A stretch of 64,000 nt of DNA from JACKBJ01 sp964549495 (GTDB lineage Bacteria > Chloroflexota > Anaerolineae > Epilineales > Epilineaceae), in assembly GCA_964549495.1 (NCBI GenBank), contig CAZJWJ010000001.1, positions 34,246 to 98,245 on the forward strand, given 5' to 3'. Made by a program: the position numbers and the translations under genes. Under the pieces are notes generated by a model. That model worked only from the letters and a program-made list of their open reading frames with translations, had not been told where the DNA came from and did no database searches. This document shows positions 49,501-57,801 of the stretch, one piece after another (positions within the stretch are counted from its first letter, which is position 1; each line of letters begins with the position of its first letter).

Positions 49501-52355
49501 GCGCCGGTGGCGATGCCACTGGCCAAGTCGAGCCGCCAGATCCAGGCCTGACCGTCGCGCTCGACAGCAACCCAGAGCAGCCCATCGCCCATGGCCATCG
49601 CCCGTACCGGCGCTTGTCCGAGCACGCCGGCCGGCGGGCCCGCTTCCATGGCGCAACCTTCGGGGTCGCAACGCAAGACCCCACGGTCGCTGCCGACGAA
49701 GACCTCGCTGCCGAGCAGCGGGGCGGCCAGTGCGCGCAGCGACAGGCCCGGCTCCATGGATGACCTTCTGCATCCACGCCCGTCGGGGTCGCAGCGCAAG
49801 AGCTCTCGCTGGTCTAGCAGCAGCCAGATGTGATCCTCGCCGTCCAGCGCCAGACCGGTGATGCGCGTCCCTTCGGCCGGGTTGCGACCGACCGTCGCGA
49901 GGCGTGGATCGGACAAGCGTTCCCAATCGCCATCCGGGTCGAAGCGCAGCAGGCGGGCCTCGCCGCCGAGCCCCACCACGGCCCGTCCCTGTCGGTCGAA
50001 GGCCACGTGCTCGGCCCGGTCAATGGGCGGGTCGTCGGTGCTCCGCGGCAGCGCCGTGGCCGAGCTCGGATCGAGCGCGCGCAGGCCAGCCTCGTCCGGC
50101 CGAGCGCGCAGACTGCCCAGCCAGATCTCGGTGGCGCCGCCGCTGCCCGTCGGGGCGGAGGCGAGGAAGGTAATCGGCTCGGGCTCGATCCCTTCGGACG
50201 GCGCGAGCGACCCGGGCAGCGGCGCGGCCTTCCATGCCGCATCGGAGACATCGGCATCCTCGAGCAGATAGACTCCACTGATCGCTCCCTCGATCCCCGC
50301 CGGTCCATCGCCCAGCGCCCAGATTCGATCCGACTCGTCCACCGCGAGGGCAGCGACGCCCGACCCGGGCAAGCCATCGTCCTCCGCCCAGGCCCGCAGG
50401 AGCGAGGCATCGGTGGTATCGAAAGCCAGGACTTCCTGACCGGCCGCGGCCCAGAGCCGGCCCGCGCCATCGACGGCCATCGCGCGCACCGGAGCGCCGG
50501 CGCTCTCGGACAGGATCTCCCATCGTCCATCGGTGTTGCGGCGGACCAGGCTCCCTTCGATCGTCCGATCCAGACCAACCCAAAGCTCGAAGCCTTCTGC
50601 CTCCACCGCCGGCAGGCTCACGATGCTCGTCACCGGACTCGTGATCGCGGTTCTGGACCAAGCACCGCCTGCATCCGGTGCCGCGCGATGGGCCAGGCCG
50701 GCTGGCGTCCCAACCCACAGACCGCCGGACGGATCGATCTCGAGCGCGGTGATCTGGGCCGAGGGTAGGGTGGCCGAGATCACATCGCCTGCGCTCGAAT
50801 CGACTCGCCAGCGGCCGTCCCTCGGATCCTGCTGCAGGCTCGTCAGGCCCGCGGCGGTCCCCAGCCAGAGTCGTGGACTCGCCGGACCGTGCGGATCCCA
50901 CTCCAGTTCCAGGGCCCGGACCCGCTCGTCGGGCAGTCCGCTGGCCAAGGTAAACCGGTGGGTGGCACCGCTCTCGTCCAAGAGGACCAGGCCGCCCCCT
51001 TCACTGCCCAGCCAGCGCCGTGCCCCGGGACCGCCGGCCACGCTGGTAAGCGGTCGAGTCGAGATGCCTTGCTCGGAACCGTAGGCCTGCCAGCGATCGT
51101 CTTCACCCCGTCGATGGGCCAGACCGAGCTCGGCAGTTCGCGCACTGGCCTGGCCAAGCCAGACGCGGCTGCCCTGGATGGCCAAGGCCAGCAGGCGCCC
51201 CTCGGAGAGACCATTGGACGGACCGTAGGGCGTCCAGCGTTCCGGTGCGCCTTCCGGTCGCGCACCATCGAAGCGCAGGAGCCGCGGTCGGCCGGAGGCC
51301 TCTTCGCCCCCGATCCAAAGCCGTTGCTCGCCTGCCACGGCCAGGACCGCCGGTCCGGAGAAGGCTACCGGCACGTCGTCGATCGCCTCGCCCTTTGCCG
51401 CTCGGACCGACCAGCGGAGGAGCCGGGGACCGGAGTCGTCGCGGCAGTCCTCACCCGGCGAGGCAGCGACCTGCATGCGAAACAGCCAGATGACCTCACC
51501 CGAGGCATCCCGGGTCAGTTGCACATCGCGATCGCAGGCCGATACGCCCATCTCCGACGGCGGCGACTGAAGATCGCGGTCCGAAGGGGGCAACCAATGC
51601 AAGGACCTCCCTCCCTCGGCCACCAGCCAGAGTCCACCCTCGGCATCCGCGACGGCCCGATCGACCGACTCCGCGACCGGCAGGACCTGCCAGGCCCCAT
51701 CGGCATCGCGGCGCAAGAGCTCGCCCCGATCGCGATCGACCAGCCAGAGCCCTCCGGTCAAGCCTTCGGGCTCGAGGGCGATGTCCACCAGCGATCGCGG
51801 GCCATCCGGCAACTCGATCTGCTCCCAGGCACCCTCGGCCGGCAGGCGCGCGAGCCCCCGATCTCCGGCCGCCCAAACCGTACCATTGGCATCCACGGCC
51901 ACATCGCGGATTTCGCTGGAAGGCAAGCCGTCGAGCATCGTGAACCGGGCATAGGTCCGGCTGATGGCATCCCATTTCAGCAAGCCACCCGGTGTCGCGG
52001 CCCACAGGTCGCCGGCGATCGGATCGATCGCCAGGGCTCGCGCCTCGGACCCGTTGGGCTGGTGGATCCAGGTGACCGGCTCGGGCGCCGGCTCGGCGGG
52101 CAGCGGTTGGGCTCGATCGAGCACCAAGGGCAGGTAGATGCAGGCCGCCTTCATGTCGGGATCACAGTCGACATCGGTCGTGCGCTGAGCCTGTTGGATC
52201 GATTCGCTTCCGACCGGGTCGGTCGGGGCACCGGCGGTCCGGGCCGAGCGGCCATCGACGCTGGCTCGAGCGCCGAGCAGCAGCAGGAGCGAGAGGACCA
52301 GGATGAGCCTGCGCGCCGTCATCACCGGCCGGCTGGCCAAAGGATCATGCGACAT
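46521..52355 (-). CDS. Giant exported protein: regulator-type propellers, PPC-like domain and C25 (gingipain-like) protease domain
   Basis: 1944 residues from ATG 52355, which overlaps the CHAT gene end by 11 bases and has GGGAG 7 bases upstream. A signal peptide (RRLILVLSLLLLLGARA) is followed by CIYLPLVLDR near residue 72. Residues of about 85-1080 are propeller repeats of the two-component-regulator kind (LAIDPIAGDLWAATPGGLLKW, GLPSSEIRDVAVDANGTVWA, many WxG blades). A PPC-like beta domain (about 1100-1210) contains four ASARHV repeats. Residues of about 1215-1640 resemble peptidase family C25: TRTLILSDENRL, ELRYVVLAGDDRVLPFE, then the clan-CD pair SVIGAHARHF (His near 1488) and GLACHMG (Cys near 1527). 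An Ig-like region and PVYLPALLMVG end the protein. Secreted caspase-fold protease activity is inferred. Confidence 0.8.
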   Translation of the reverse strand: MSHDPLASRPVMTARRLILVLSLLLLLGARASVDGRSARTAGAPTDPVGSESIQQAQRTTDVDCDPDMKAACIYLPLVLDRAQPLPAEPAPEPVTWIHQPNGSEARALAIDPIAGDLWAATPGGLLKWDAISRTYARFTMLDGLPSSEIRDVAVDANGTVWAAGDRGLARLPAEGAWEQIELPDGPRSLVDIALEPEGLTGGLWLVDRDRGELLRRDADGAWQVLPVAESVDRAVADAEGGLWLVAEGGRSLHWLPPSDRDLQSPPSEMGVSACDRDVQLTRDASGEVIWLFRMQVAASPGEDCRDDSGPRLLRWSVRAAKGEAIDDVPVAFSGPAVLAVAGEQRLWIGGEEASGRPRLLRFDGARPEGAPERWTPYGPSNGLSEGRLLALAIQGSRVWLGQASARTAELGLAHRRGEDDRWQAYGSEQGISTRPLTSVAGGPGARRWLGSEGGGLVLLDESGATHRFTLASGLPDERVRALELEWDPHGPASPRLWLGTAAGLTSLQQDPRDGRWRVDSSAGDVISATLPSAQITALEIDPSGGLWVGTPAGLAHRAAPDAGGAWSRTAITSPVTSIVSLPAVEAEGFELWVGLDRTIEGSLVRRNTDGRWEILSESAGAPVRAMAVDGAGRLWAAAGQEVLAFDTTDASLLRAWAEDDGLPGSGVAALAVDESDRIWALGDGPAGIEGAISGVYLLEDADVSDAAWKAAPLPGSLAPSEGIEPEPITFLASAPTGSGGATEIWLGSLRARPDEAGLRALDPSSATALPRSTDDPPIDRAEHVAFDRQGRAVVGLGGEARLLRFDPDGDWERLSDPRLATVGRNPAEGTRITGLALDGEDHIWLLLDQRELLRCDPDGRGCRRSSMEPGLSLRALAAPLLGSEVFVGSDRGVLRCDPEGCAMEAGPPAGVLGQAPVRAMAMGDGLLWVAVERDGQAWIWRLDLASGIATGAGAQAFRLGRLRDMRIGPDGDLWLAGASGDLLQVETPGEGPGALHALLHEGRRVHPRAIAPDRDGRVWILAEDHPDGLLRFDAERRDLTAIPASDGPGSDRYASLAVAPDGALWLGQMAAITRRVPGEVGASCDSARPLPAPAQVAGRLEGPADKDVYRLTLEEPYARVEIAIDDPDGAMDLNVVRSCGALASARHVASARHVASARHVASARHVGRHGTIVDVGRRTGEYYVVVQPRAGAPAEARDYQLHIGLVPGAGVGTRTLILSDENRLHNLYPFDFDVNGPQYQRWRQGLLDFAEHPSVRGTIVWRISEEPEIAGAYQQAFIDTSQPTTANLNALARQIGDWIAERRASDMPELRYVVLAGDDRVLPFERLYIDEPADADADGWVDETAYSREGWIAPGSSVSVALNDNRSLSDDVYGVPTEAVWDEASGRSIALPELAVGRLVESPQDMMQSIEAFLSGEGAIDLERSLSAGYDFMADATEISDRLLAGAGIEAGMRRRLGLGASDADWQAALGDWRLGIFGKAPELSVIGAHARHFHFDPPDPSGAALMAAEIEAGEAASPGLTIGLACHMGLNVPGESSEQTGAPHPQPADFAQRLLARGESLIAGTGWVYGYPEALAYQEVLTTELTRALVEGEGAALGEALLEAKQRYLLDHDLDHFHAKTLAGTTLYGLPMARLRGVSSYRADAELTARAPLTETQLGETVRLEDAWLRPGLRLEMDAAQRERVDTDDGGRYLQFAGEPPWAEAGRPVQPKIRLPLPALDSPEGPMRARGAIITGARFTSESGWPPHVERASTRPDLPGAGDPPAPLDPERWYPSPLASLRTPPGSGLESRLLLYPGQFQGSLQTGTQRIYEEIQVDLYYSESADREAPIIQGIIPATKAGYTAQVGVEMAGDPAREVRLTYHSATLPGRWLSADARQTGDTWVADLPTDARFFVQAVDEVGNVALDDNQGRYHQACPPPCDEPRPVYLPALLMVGWPSESP
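48858..48929 (-). repeat. Four 18-bp tandem units encoding ASARHV
   Basis: Units start at 48858, 48876, 48894 and 48912 and differ at a few bases each. They insert four hexapeptides into a loop of the PPC-like domain of the C25-type protein. The imperfect copies are in frame and probably arose by slippage or unequal crossing-over. Confidence 0.85.
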
Positions 52356-55300
52356 CGCTACGCTCCCACCGCTCTTGCAGCCGCTCGACCCGAGCCAGAT
52401 CACCCCGGGCCCCCAGGGCCTCGAATTGCTCCCGTGCTCGGGCCAAGGCCAGCCCGGCCCCCTCCCGTTCACCGGCCTCGTGCTGCAGTTCGGCCAATGC
52501 CAAGGCGTTGCGAGCCGATTCGTGAACCTGGCCCAGGCCGGTCAGGATCCGATCGCTCCAACGCACCTGCCGCAAGGCCTGCTCGAGATCCCCGCGTTTG
52601 CCGCGGGCAAGCCCCAGGAGCCGCCGGGCCAAGGCCTCCTCGAGGGCAAGCCCGAGCAATGCGGCACGCTCCAGCGCCTCGCGGGCATGCTCTTCGGCCG
52701 CCCTGGCATCACCGCGCGCCAGCTGCAATCGTCCCCTGGTCACCAGGGCCTCGGCCTCGAAGTCCTCGATGGCGTGCTCGCGCTGCAGTGCCTCGCAACG
52801 CTCGAGCGCATTCGTCGATTCCGTGAGATCTTCGAGCTCGAGCGCCGCGTGGGCCAGGTTCAGCCAGGCCATCAGCTGCAAGCGCGGGCTGCCGACCGCG
52901 CGCCCCAGATCCAAGGCCTGCTCGAAGTGACCGCGGGCCTCATCGACCCGGCCGCCGGCCAGCTCCACATTGCCCAGGTTGAGCGCGGCGAAGGCGGTCT
53001 GGTCTCGATCCTCGATGCCCTCGAAATAGGTCAAGGCCTGCTCGTGTCGTTGGGCCGCGTCCGACCACCGACCTTGGTGGAAGCGCGCCACGCCGAGATT
53101 GTCGGCGACCCGCGCCCCCTGGTATTCATCGCCCAAGGCATCCCACAGCGCCAGACTCTTCTCGTAGGACGAGATCGCCCGCTCGCGTTCTCCCTTGGCA
53201 TCATGGACCGCACCGAGGGTGTTGTAGCCGGCCGCCAAGGCAGCGCGATGGGGCGTCCCCTCGGCAATTCCCAGGCCCCGCTCGATATGGGACGAGGCTT
53301 CGTCGAAATCGCCACGGAAATAGTGCAGGCTGCCGGTGTGCACGTGCAGCAGGGCCGCCACGCCGCGATCGGCCTCATCGAGGCGATCGCCGAGCAGGTC
53401 GAGGCCGCGCTGCATCCAGGCCAGGGCCTCCTCGTGGCGGGCGCCCCAACCCAGCAGCCGGCCGATGCGGCGGGCCAAGTCGGCGGTCAGCGCGCGATCG
53501 GCGGCCGGCCCCTCCATCGCCGCGCGCAGGTCGAAGGCGCGGCGGTAGGCTTCGATGGCCGGCTCGAAGGCGCCCAGCTGGTTCAGGGCGTCGCCCAGGC
53601 GCTCGTGCAGGCCGGCCCGGGTCTCGGCGTCCAGGGCCGGCAGTCGGTCAGCGATCGACAGGGCGCGCCGCAGGTGTGCCAGCGCTTGCCGGGCGGCGTA
53701 GCGGTCCAGGGCCAGCCGGCCGGCACGCTCCAGGGCGCGCAGCGCCAAGCGCAAGTCCTCCGCCGCGGCGTCGTCGATCAGCGGCAGCTCGGCCGGCTCG
53801 GCGCGCTCCTCGACCTCCGCCGCCGGCAGCGTTCCCTCGACCAGGAGCGCGCCCAGGGCATGCCGGGCCAAGCCCTCGATGCCGGCGCCGGCATCCTCGC
53901 CAGCGGATTCCGCGGCCATGGCCCGGGCGGCGCGCCGGTGCAGGCCGCGGTGGCGCTCGGGCAGGAGCGCGGCGGCGGCCACCTCGCCGATCAATCCGTG
54001 GCGCAGGGCGTAGTCGCCGCTGGCCCAGCGGGCTTCCACGAAGCCGCCGGACTCCAGTCGCTCCAGGGCCGGCTCGACGGGCTCGCCGCCCAGCATGCGC
54101 GAGAGCAGATCCGGCGCGAAGGGTTCGGCCAGCACGGCCGCGCCGTCCAGCGCGCGCCGGGCCGGGCCCGGCAGGCGGTCGCAGCGCGCCAGGAGGGTGC
54201 GCTGGACGCTGCCCGGCAGCTCGCCGGGATCCGGTCGGCGCGAGAGGCGCCAGCCGCCGGCCTCCCGGCGCAGGATGCCCGTCTCCTGCCAGTCGCGCAG
54301 GCTCTCCTCGATGAAGAAGGGATTGCCTCCGCAGGCCTCGAGCAGGGCCGCCAGGTCTTCGACCTGCGCCGGCTCGGTCTCGAGATGGGCTGCGATCAGG
54401 CTGCGGCTGTCGGCCTCCGGCAGCGGGCCGAGGCGCAGCTGCAGATAGGCCGGTTGGCCGGCGAAGGGGTGGGCCCAGCCGGGGCGTTGTGGGAGCAGCA
54501 GCAGCACCGGTCCGCGCTCGATCCCGACCGACAGGCGCTCGAGCAGGGCCAGGCTGGCCTCGTCGGTTCGGTGGGCATCGTCCAGGCAGAGCAGCAGCGG
54601 GCCGCCGGCCGCCATGGCCGCCAGCCGGCCGCGCATCCAATGCAAGAGCCGCCCGCGGTCCTCGGCCTGCATCTCCAGCGGGCCGGAGGATCCTTGCCCG
54701 GTCAGGCTGTCCAAGAGCTGCTGCACGCGGGGCTCGGCCGGCGCGGCCTCGCCGGCCTCCAGCATCCTGCGCAGCAGGTCGGCCAGGGTGGCGTAGGGCG
54801 CCGCGTCGGGACCGGCCTGCCAGCCCAGCCAGCGCGCCGCGGCGACGTCGGGTTGAGCGCGGAAGGCCCGCAGGAGGTGCGACTTGCCGACACCGGCCTC
54901 GCCGACGATGCCGACGACGGCCCCGCGGCCGGCCCGGGCGGATTCGAGCCAGCCCCGCAGCTGCCCGATCTCCGCCTCGCGGCCGGCGGTGAAGGCCGGC
55001 GCTGCGGCGCCATCGCCGCCGACCGACTCGCGTCGCCCGAGGAGCAGGTAGGTGGGCTCCGCGGCCGGCGAGCGGACCGGCGGCGCGGTCCCGTCCTCGC
55101 GAACGGGCTCCGGTCGATCCGGTCGCTCCGTCCCATCGTCCGATCTCGACCCCGATCTCGACGCCTCCCTCGACTCCATCGCTCGCAACTCGAAGGCCTC
55201 CCCGGCCAGCCGGGCGCAGGCCGCGTCGACGCGCGCCTCCCCGGGCTCGGCGCGATGCGCCAAGCGCTCGGCCCGGTCGACGGCCGGCCCGCTGTAGATC

Positions 55301-56691
55301 GGCAGGCCGTGTGCGCCCAGACCGCGGGGGTCCATGTCGATGCGGCCGCTGGACAGGCCCGCGCGTGGCATCGATCCGGGCGGCGAATCGAGATCGGCCA
55401 GCAGCTCGCGCAGCCGCAGGGCCGCGTCCAGGGCACGCGGAGCATCGTCCTCGAGCGCTCGAGGCAGGCCGAAGACCGCCAGCAGACGTCCCGGCTCGGC
55501 CCGGGCCAGACGTCCGCCCCGGGCGGCGAGCTCGCCGGCCAGCCGTCGCAATCGCTCGCCCTCGCCGGACGCATCGGCCGTCCAGCGCAAGGCCAGCGCG
55601 CTGCCGCTGTGCCGGCTAGGGCCGGGCGGGAGCACCACCGTGCCGGGGTGACCGTGCAGGCGCGGCGCGGCCCAGGCCGAATGCCGTGGATGGGCCCGTC
55701 GCGCGGCAGCGCGGGCCCGGCGAAGGGCCTCACCCAGGGGCTCGGCTTCGAGGAGCTCGCGGTAGAAGGCGCGGGCCAGCTCCGAGGAGGGCTCGTCGAG
55801 CACCGGCCAGAGGGTGGCGATGACCGCCCGCGCGCCGGCCGCCAGGAAGGCCGAGACCAGGTCGCCATCGGCTCCGAGGCCGGGGGCGCGCCGGTCCACC
55901 GAAGGATCCTTCGACTCCGAGGCGGATCGGCCGGAGCGACAGGCGTTGAGGTAGACCAGCGGCGAGCCGCGCAGGGCCTCTCGGATCTCCGCGGCCTGCA
56001 GCCAGCCGTCGGCCAGGCGCAGGGCGCCCGGTCGGGCATGGCCGGCGATGTGCACCAGGGCGTGGCCGCCGGTGCCCAGGGCCTCCAGCAGCCGTAGCCG
56101 GCTGGCCTGACCGCGGCAGAGCAGCTCGCAGCGCGGTCCGGCCGCCGCACCGTCGAAAAGCTCCATCAGGGCCTCGACCTCGGCCTCGGCCGCCGGCAGA
56201 TCGCCGCTGGGGTTGCCGACCAGGAGGATCCGCGGCCGCGATTCGAGCCCCGTCGCGCTGGGGAGGGCGGGTGGAGCGTCATCCCCCAGGGCGCGGCGCC
56301 CGACCGCCAGGCGCTCGCCCAGGCAGCTCCGGCCATCGAAGGCCAGCTCCCAGGGGATGCGGGCGGCTCCATCGTCCAGGGTCAGGAGCAGCTCGGCTCC
56401 CTCGGTCAGCGCGGCCAGGGCCTGGCGAGGCGCGGCCGGGATCAAGCGGCCGTGGACCAGGGCGCCGGCCTCCTGCAGAGCGCCGGCGCCCCGATCCCCC
56501 GGCGCATCCATCCGATCCAGCGCCTCGGCGGCCAGGTCGACGGCCTGCTCGATGGCCTGGCGCAGCTCGGCGTCGATCGGCAGGCGCGCTTCGGCCACCC
56601 GGGCCGCGCCGGCGGCGCCGATCTCGCGGCCCGGCTCCGGCTCCCAGAGAAAGCGCAGACCCTCGGCCTCGGAGAGGACGGTCAGCCTCAT
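52345..56691 (-). CDS. CHAT protease fused to degenerate cyclase domain, STAND-type ATPase and TPRs
   Basis: 1448 residues; the ATG overlaps the zinc-finger gene stop (ATGA, 56688-56691). Residues of about 85-355 are a CHAT domain (caspase-like fold) with its catalytic pair: HIAGHARPG (His218) and YLNACRSG (Cys251). Residues of about 365-500 resemble the C-terminal part of a class III nucleotidyl cyclase (LLAVFGLP...DAPRALDAALRL, AGLSSGRIDMDPRG) but lack the metal-binding Asp segment, so it is probably inactive. Residues of about 567-900 are an AAA/STAND ATPase: Walker A GEAGVGKS (597-604), Walker B LLLCLDDAHR (Asp704, Asp705). From about 950 to the end are TPRs (YNTLGAVHDAKGERERAISS). No signal peptide: cytoplasmic sensor-protease, inferred. 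Confidence 0.9.
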   Translation of the reverse strand: MRLTVLSEAEGLRFLWEPEPGREIGAAGAARVAEARLPIDAELRQAIEQAVDLAAEALDRMDAPGDRGAGALQEAGALVHGRLIPAAPRQALAALTEGAELLLTLDDGAARIPWELAFDGRSCLGERLAVGRRALGDDAPPALPSATGLESRPRILLVGNPSGDLPAAEAEVEALMELFDGAAAGPRCELLCRGQASRLRLLEALGTGGHALVHIAGHARPGALRLADGWLQAAEIREALRGSPLVYLNACRSGRSASESKDPSVDRRAPGLGADGDLVSAFLAAGARAVIATLWPVLDEPSSELARAFYRELLEAEPLGEALRRARAAARRAHPRHSAWAAPRLHGHPGTVVLPPGPSRHSGSALALRWTADASGEGERLRRLAGELAARGGRLARAEPGRLLAVFGLPRALEDDAPRALDAALRLRELLADLDSPPGSMPRAGLSSGRIDMDPRGLGAHGLPIYSGPAVDRAERLAHRAEPGEARVDAACARLAGEAFELRAMESREASRSGSRSDDGTERPDRPEPVREDGTAPPVRSPAAEPTYLLLGRRESVGGDGAAAPAFTAGREAEIGQLRGWLESARAGRGAVVGIVGEAGVGKSHLLRAFRAQPDVAAARWLGWQAGPDAAPYATLADLLRRMLEAGEAAPAEPRVQQLLDSLTGQGSSGPLEMQAEDRGRLLHWMRGRLAAMAAGGPLLLCLDDAHRTDEASLALLERLSVGIERGPVLLLLPQRPGWAHPFAGQPAYLQLRLGPLPEADSRSLIAAHLETEPAQVEDLAALLEACGGNPFFIEESLRDWQETGILRREAGGWRLSRRPDPGELPGSVQRTLLARCDRLPGPARRALDGAAVLAEPFAPDLLSRMLGGEPVEPALERLESGGFVEARWASGDYALRHGLIGEVAAAALLPERHRGLHRRAARAMAAESAGEDAGAGIEGLARHALGALLVEGTLPAAEVEERAEPAELPLIDDAAAEDLRLALRALERAGRLALDRYAARQALAHLRRALSIADRLPALDAETRAGLHERLGDALNQLGAFEPAIEAYRRAFDLRAAMEGPAADRALTADLARRIGRLLGWGARHEEALAWMQRGLDLLGDRLDEADRGVAALLHVHTGSLHYFRGDFDEASSHIERGLGIAEGTPHRAALAAGYNTLGAVHDAKGERERAISSYEKSLALWDALGDEYQGARVADNLGVARFHQGRWSDAAQRHEQALTYFEGIEDRDQTAFAALNLGNVELAGGRVDEARGHFEQALDLGRAVGSPRLQLMAWLNLAHAALELEDLTESTNALERCEALQREHAIEDFEAEALVTRGRLQLARGDARAAEEHAREALERAALLGLALEEALARRLLGLARGKRGDLEQALRQVRWSDRILTGLGQVHESARNALALAELQHEAGEREGAGLALARAREQFEALGARGDLARVERLQERWERSDVA

Positions 56692-57653
56692 GCCCTAGGC
56701 TCCTCGACCCGCAAGGGCAGCTGCCAGGTCCAGTCGGGCTGGCGGATCTCGATCTGGTAGCGGCCGGCCGCCAGGTCGCGGAACTGCATGCCGCCGTCCT
56801 CGGCCGTGACGTCGCTGGCCAACAGCTCGCCGCCTTCGCCCTGCAGGATCACGCGCGCACCGGAGAGCGGTCGATCCTCCTCATCGCGCAGCAGGGTCAA
56901 TCCCACCACCGCGCCCGAGCCGGAGGTCGGTCCCACCACCAGGCGCAGGCGCAGGCCGGCCTCGGCGTCCTCGATCAAGAGCTGCTCGGCCGGCCGAGCG
57001 GCCGACTCGCGAAAGGCCCCCGCGGCGACCGGCCGGGCCTGGAGTCCGCCCGGCAGGCGACCGAAGCGTGCTGCGCCCTCCTCGATGGCCACCACCAGGT
57101 CGTCCAGCAGTCGCCGCAGCCGGCGTCCCGACTGGCTCGGGAGGGCATCCGACGGAAGAGCGTCCGACGGGATGGCTTGCCACAAGCGGGCCGGCTCGGG
57201 ATCCAGGAAGGAAAGATCGAAGGCGGGCCGGCGCTCCAGCTCTGGTAGGCGACCCGCTTCCCAAATGCGCAGGACCGCGTCGAGGGCCGGCAGCTCGGCA
57301 GCGCAGTCCGGACAGCGCCCCAGATGGCGCAGGGCTCGAGCCAGTCTCGCCGGCTCGGACCGACTCGCGTCCGCCAAGCCGGCCTCCGGCCCGACGTCGA
57401 TCACTGCATCCACCCCGAAACCGGGCAGGGCCCGCAGGTCCGGCATCCGATCGCGACATTCGGCGCAGCTGATCTCGTCCTCGGCTCCCGACAGGGCGGC
57501 CCGCGCCAGCTGGTCCAGCCGCGCCAGGCAGCTCGGGCAGGCCCGCAGGTGCGTCAGGGCCGCATCCCGCGCCCTCGTCTCGCCCCCGTCGTGGTGATCG
57601 CCCAGATCCAGCGCGATCTGCATCGCTTCGTCACATCGCATCGCCTCATCCAT
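56688..57653 (-). CDS. Zinc-finger (anti-sigma-like) protein with two H-x3-C-x2-C motifs
   Basis: 321 residues. Two motifs of the zinc-binding anti-sigma form are present: HLRACPSC (His35, Cys39, Cys42) and HLGRCPDC (His110, Cys114, Cys117), with an extra CAEC (Cys63, Cys66) between them. No membrane helix is visible, so it should be soluble. The C-terminal part (about 235-315) resembles a carboxypeptidase-regulatory-like beta-sandwich (LSGARVILQGEGGELLASDV, GRYQIEI). It lies between the sigma-factor gene (148 bases upstream) and the CHAT gene (4-base overlap). That order matches sigma/anti-sigma pairs, so it probably controls the sigma factor. Start codons at 57641 and 57623 are alternatives. 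Confidence 0.75.
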   Translation of the reverse strand: MDEAMRCDEAMQIALDLGDHHDGGETRARDAALTHLRACPSCLARLDQLARAALSGAEDEISCAECRDRMPDLRALPGFGVDAVIDVGPEAGLADASRSEPARLARALRHLGRCPDCAAELPALDAVLRIWEAGRLPELERRPAFDLSFLDPEPARLWQAIPSDALPSDALPSQSGRRLRRLLDDLVVAIEEGAARFGRLPGGLQARPVAAGAFRESAARPAEQLLIEDAEAGLRLRLVVGPTSGSGAVVGLTLLRDEEDRPLSGARVILQGEGGELLASDVTAEDGGMQFRDLAAGRYQIEIRQPDWTWQLPLRVEEPRA

Positions 57654-57801
57654 CCTGTCGCTCCAGCCTCATCGGATCCCGATGCGGACTCGTTCACGAT
57701 CCTGGTCGCAAGGAGGCTCGCGATCCTTTCAGTCCGTCGCAGATCGGATGGCCGCGGGGATCCCGGCAGCGCGTCCCGGGTCGGCGGATCCGACCGCTCC
57801 A

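Noticed and set aside
52303..56097. A 1264-codon plus-strand frame opposite the CHAT gene
   Set aside because: Gln/Gly/Ala-rich complement of the TPR and ATPase coding sequence; no recognisable motif.
52345..56691. Type III-E CRISPR-associated TPR-CHAT (Craspase) component
   Set aside because: No Cas7-11, array or other cas gene nearby, and the protein is fused to a cyclase-like domain and STAND ATPase, unlike the TPR-CHAT subunit.
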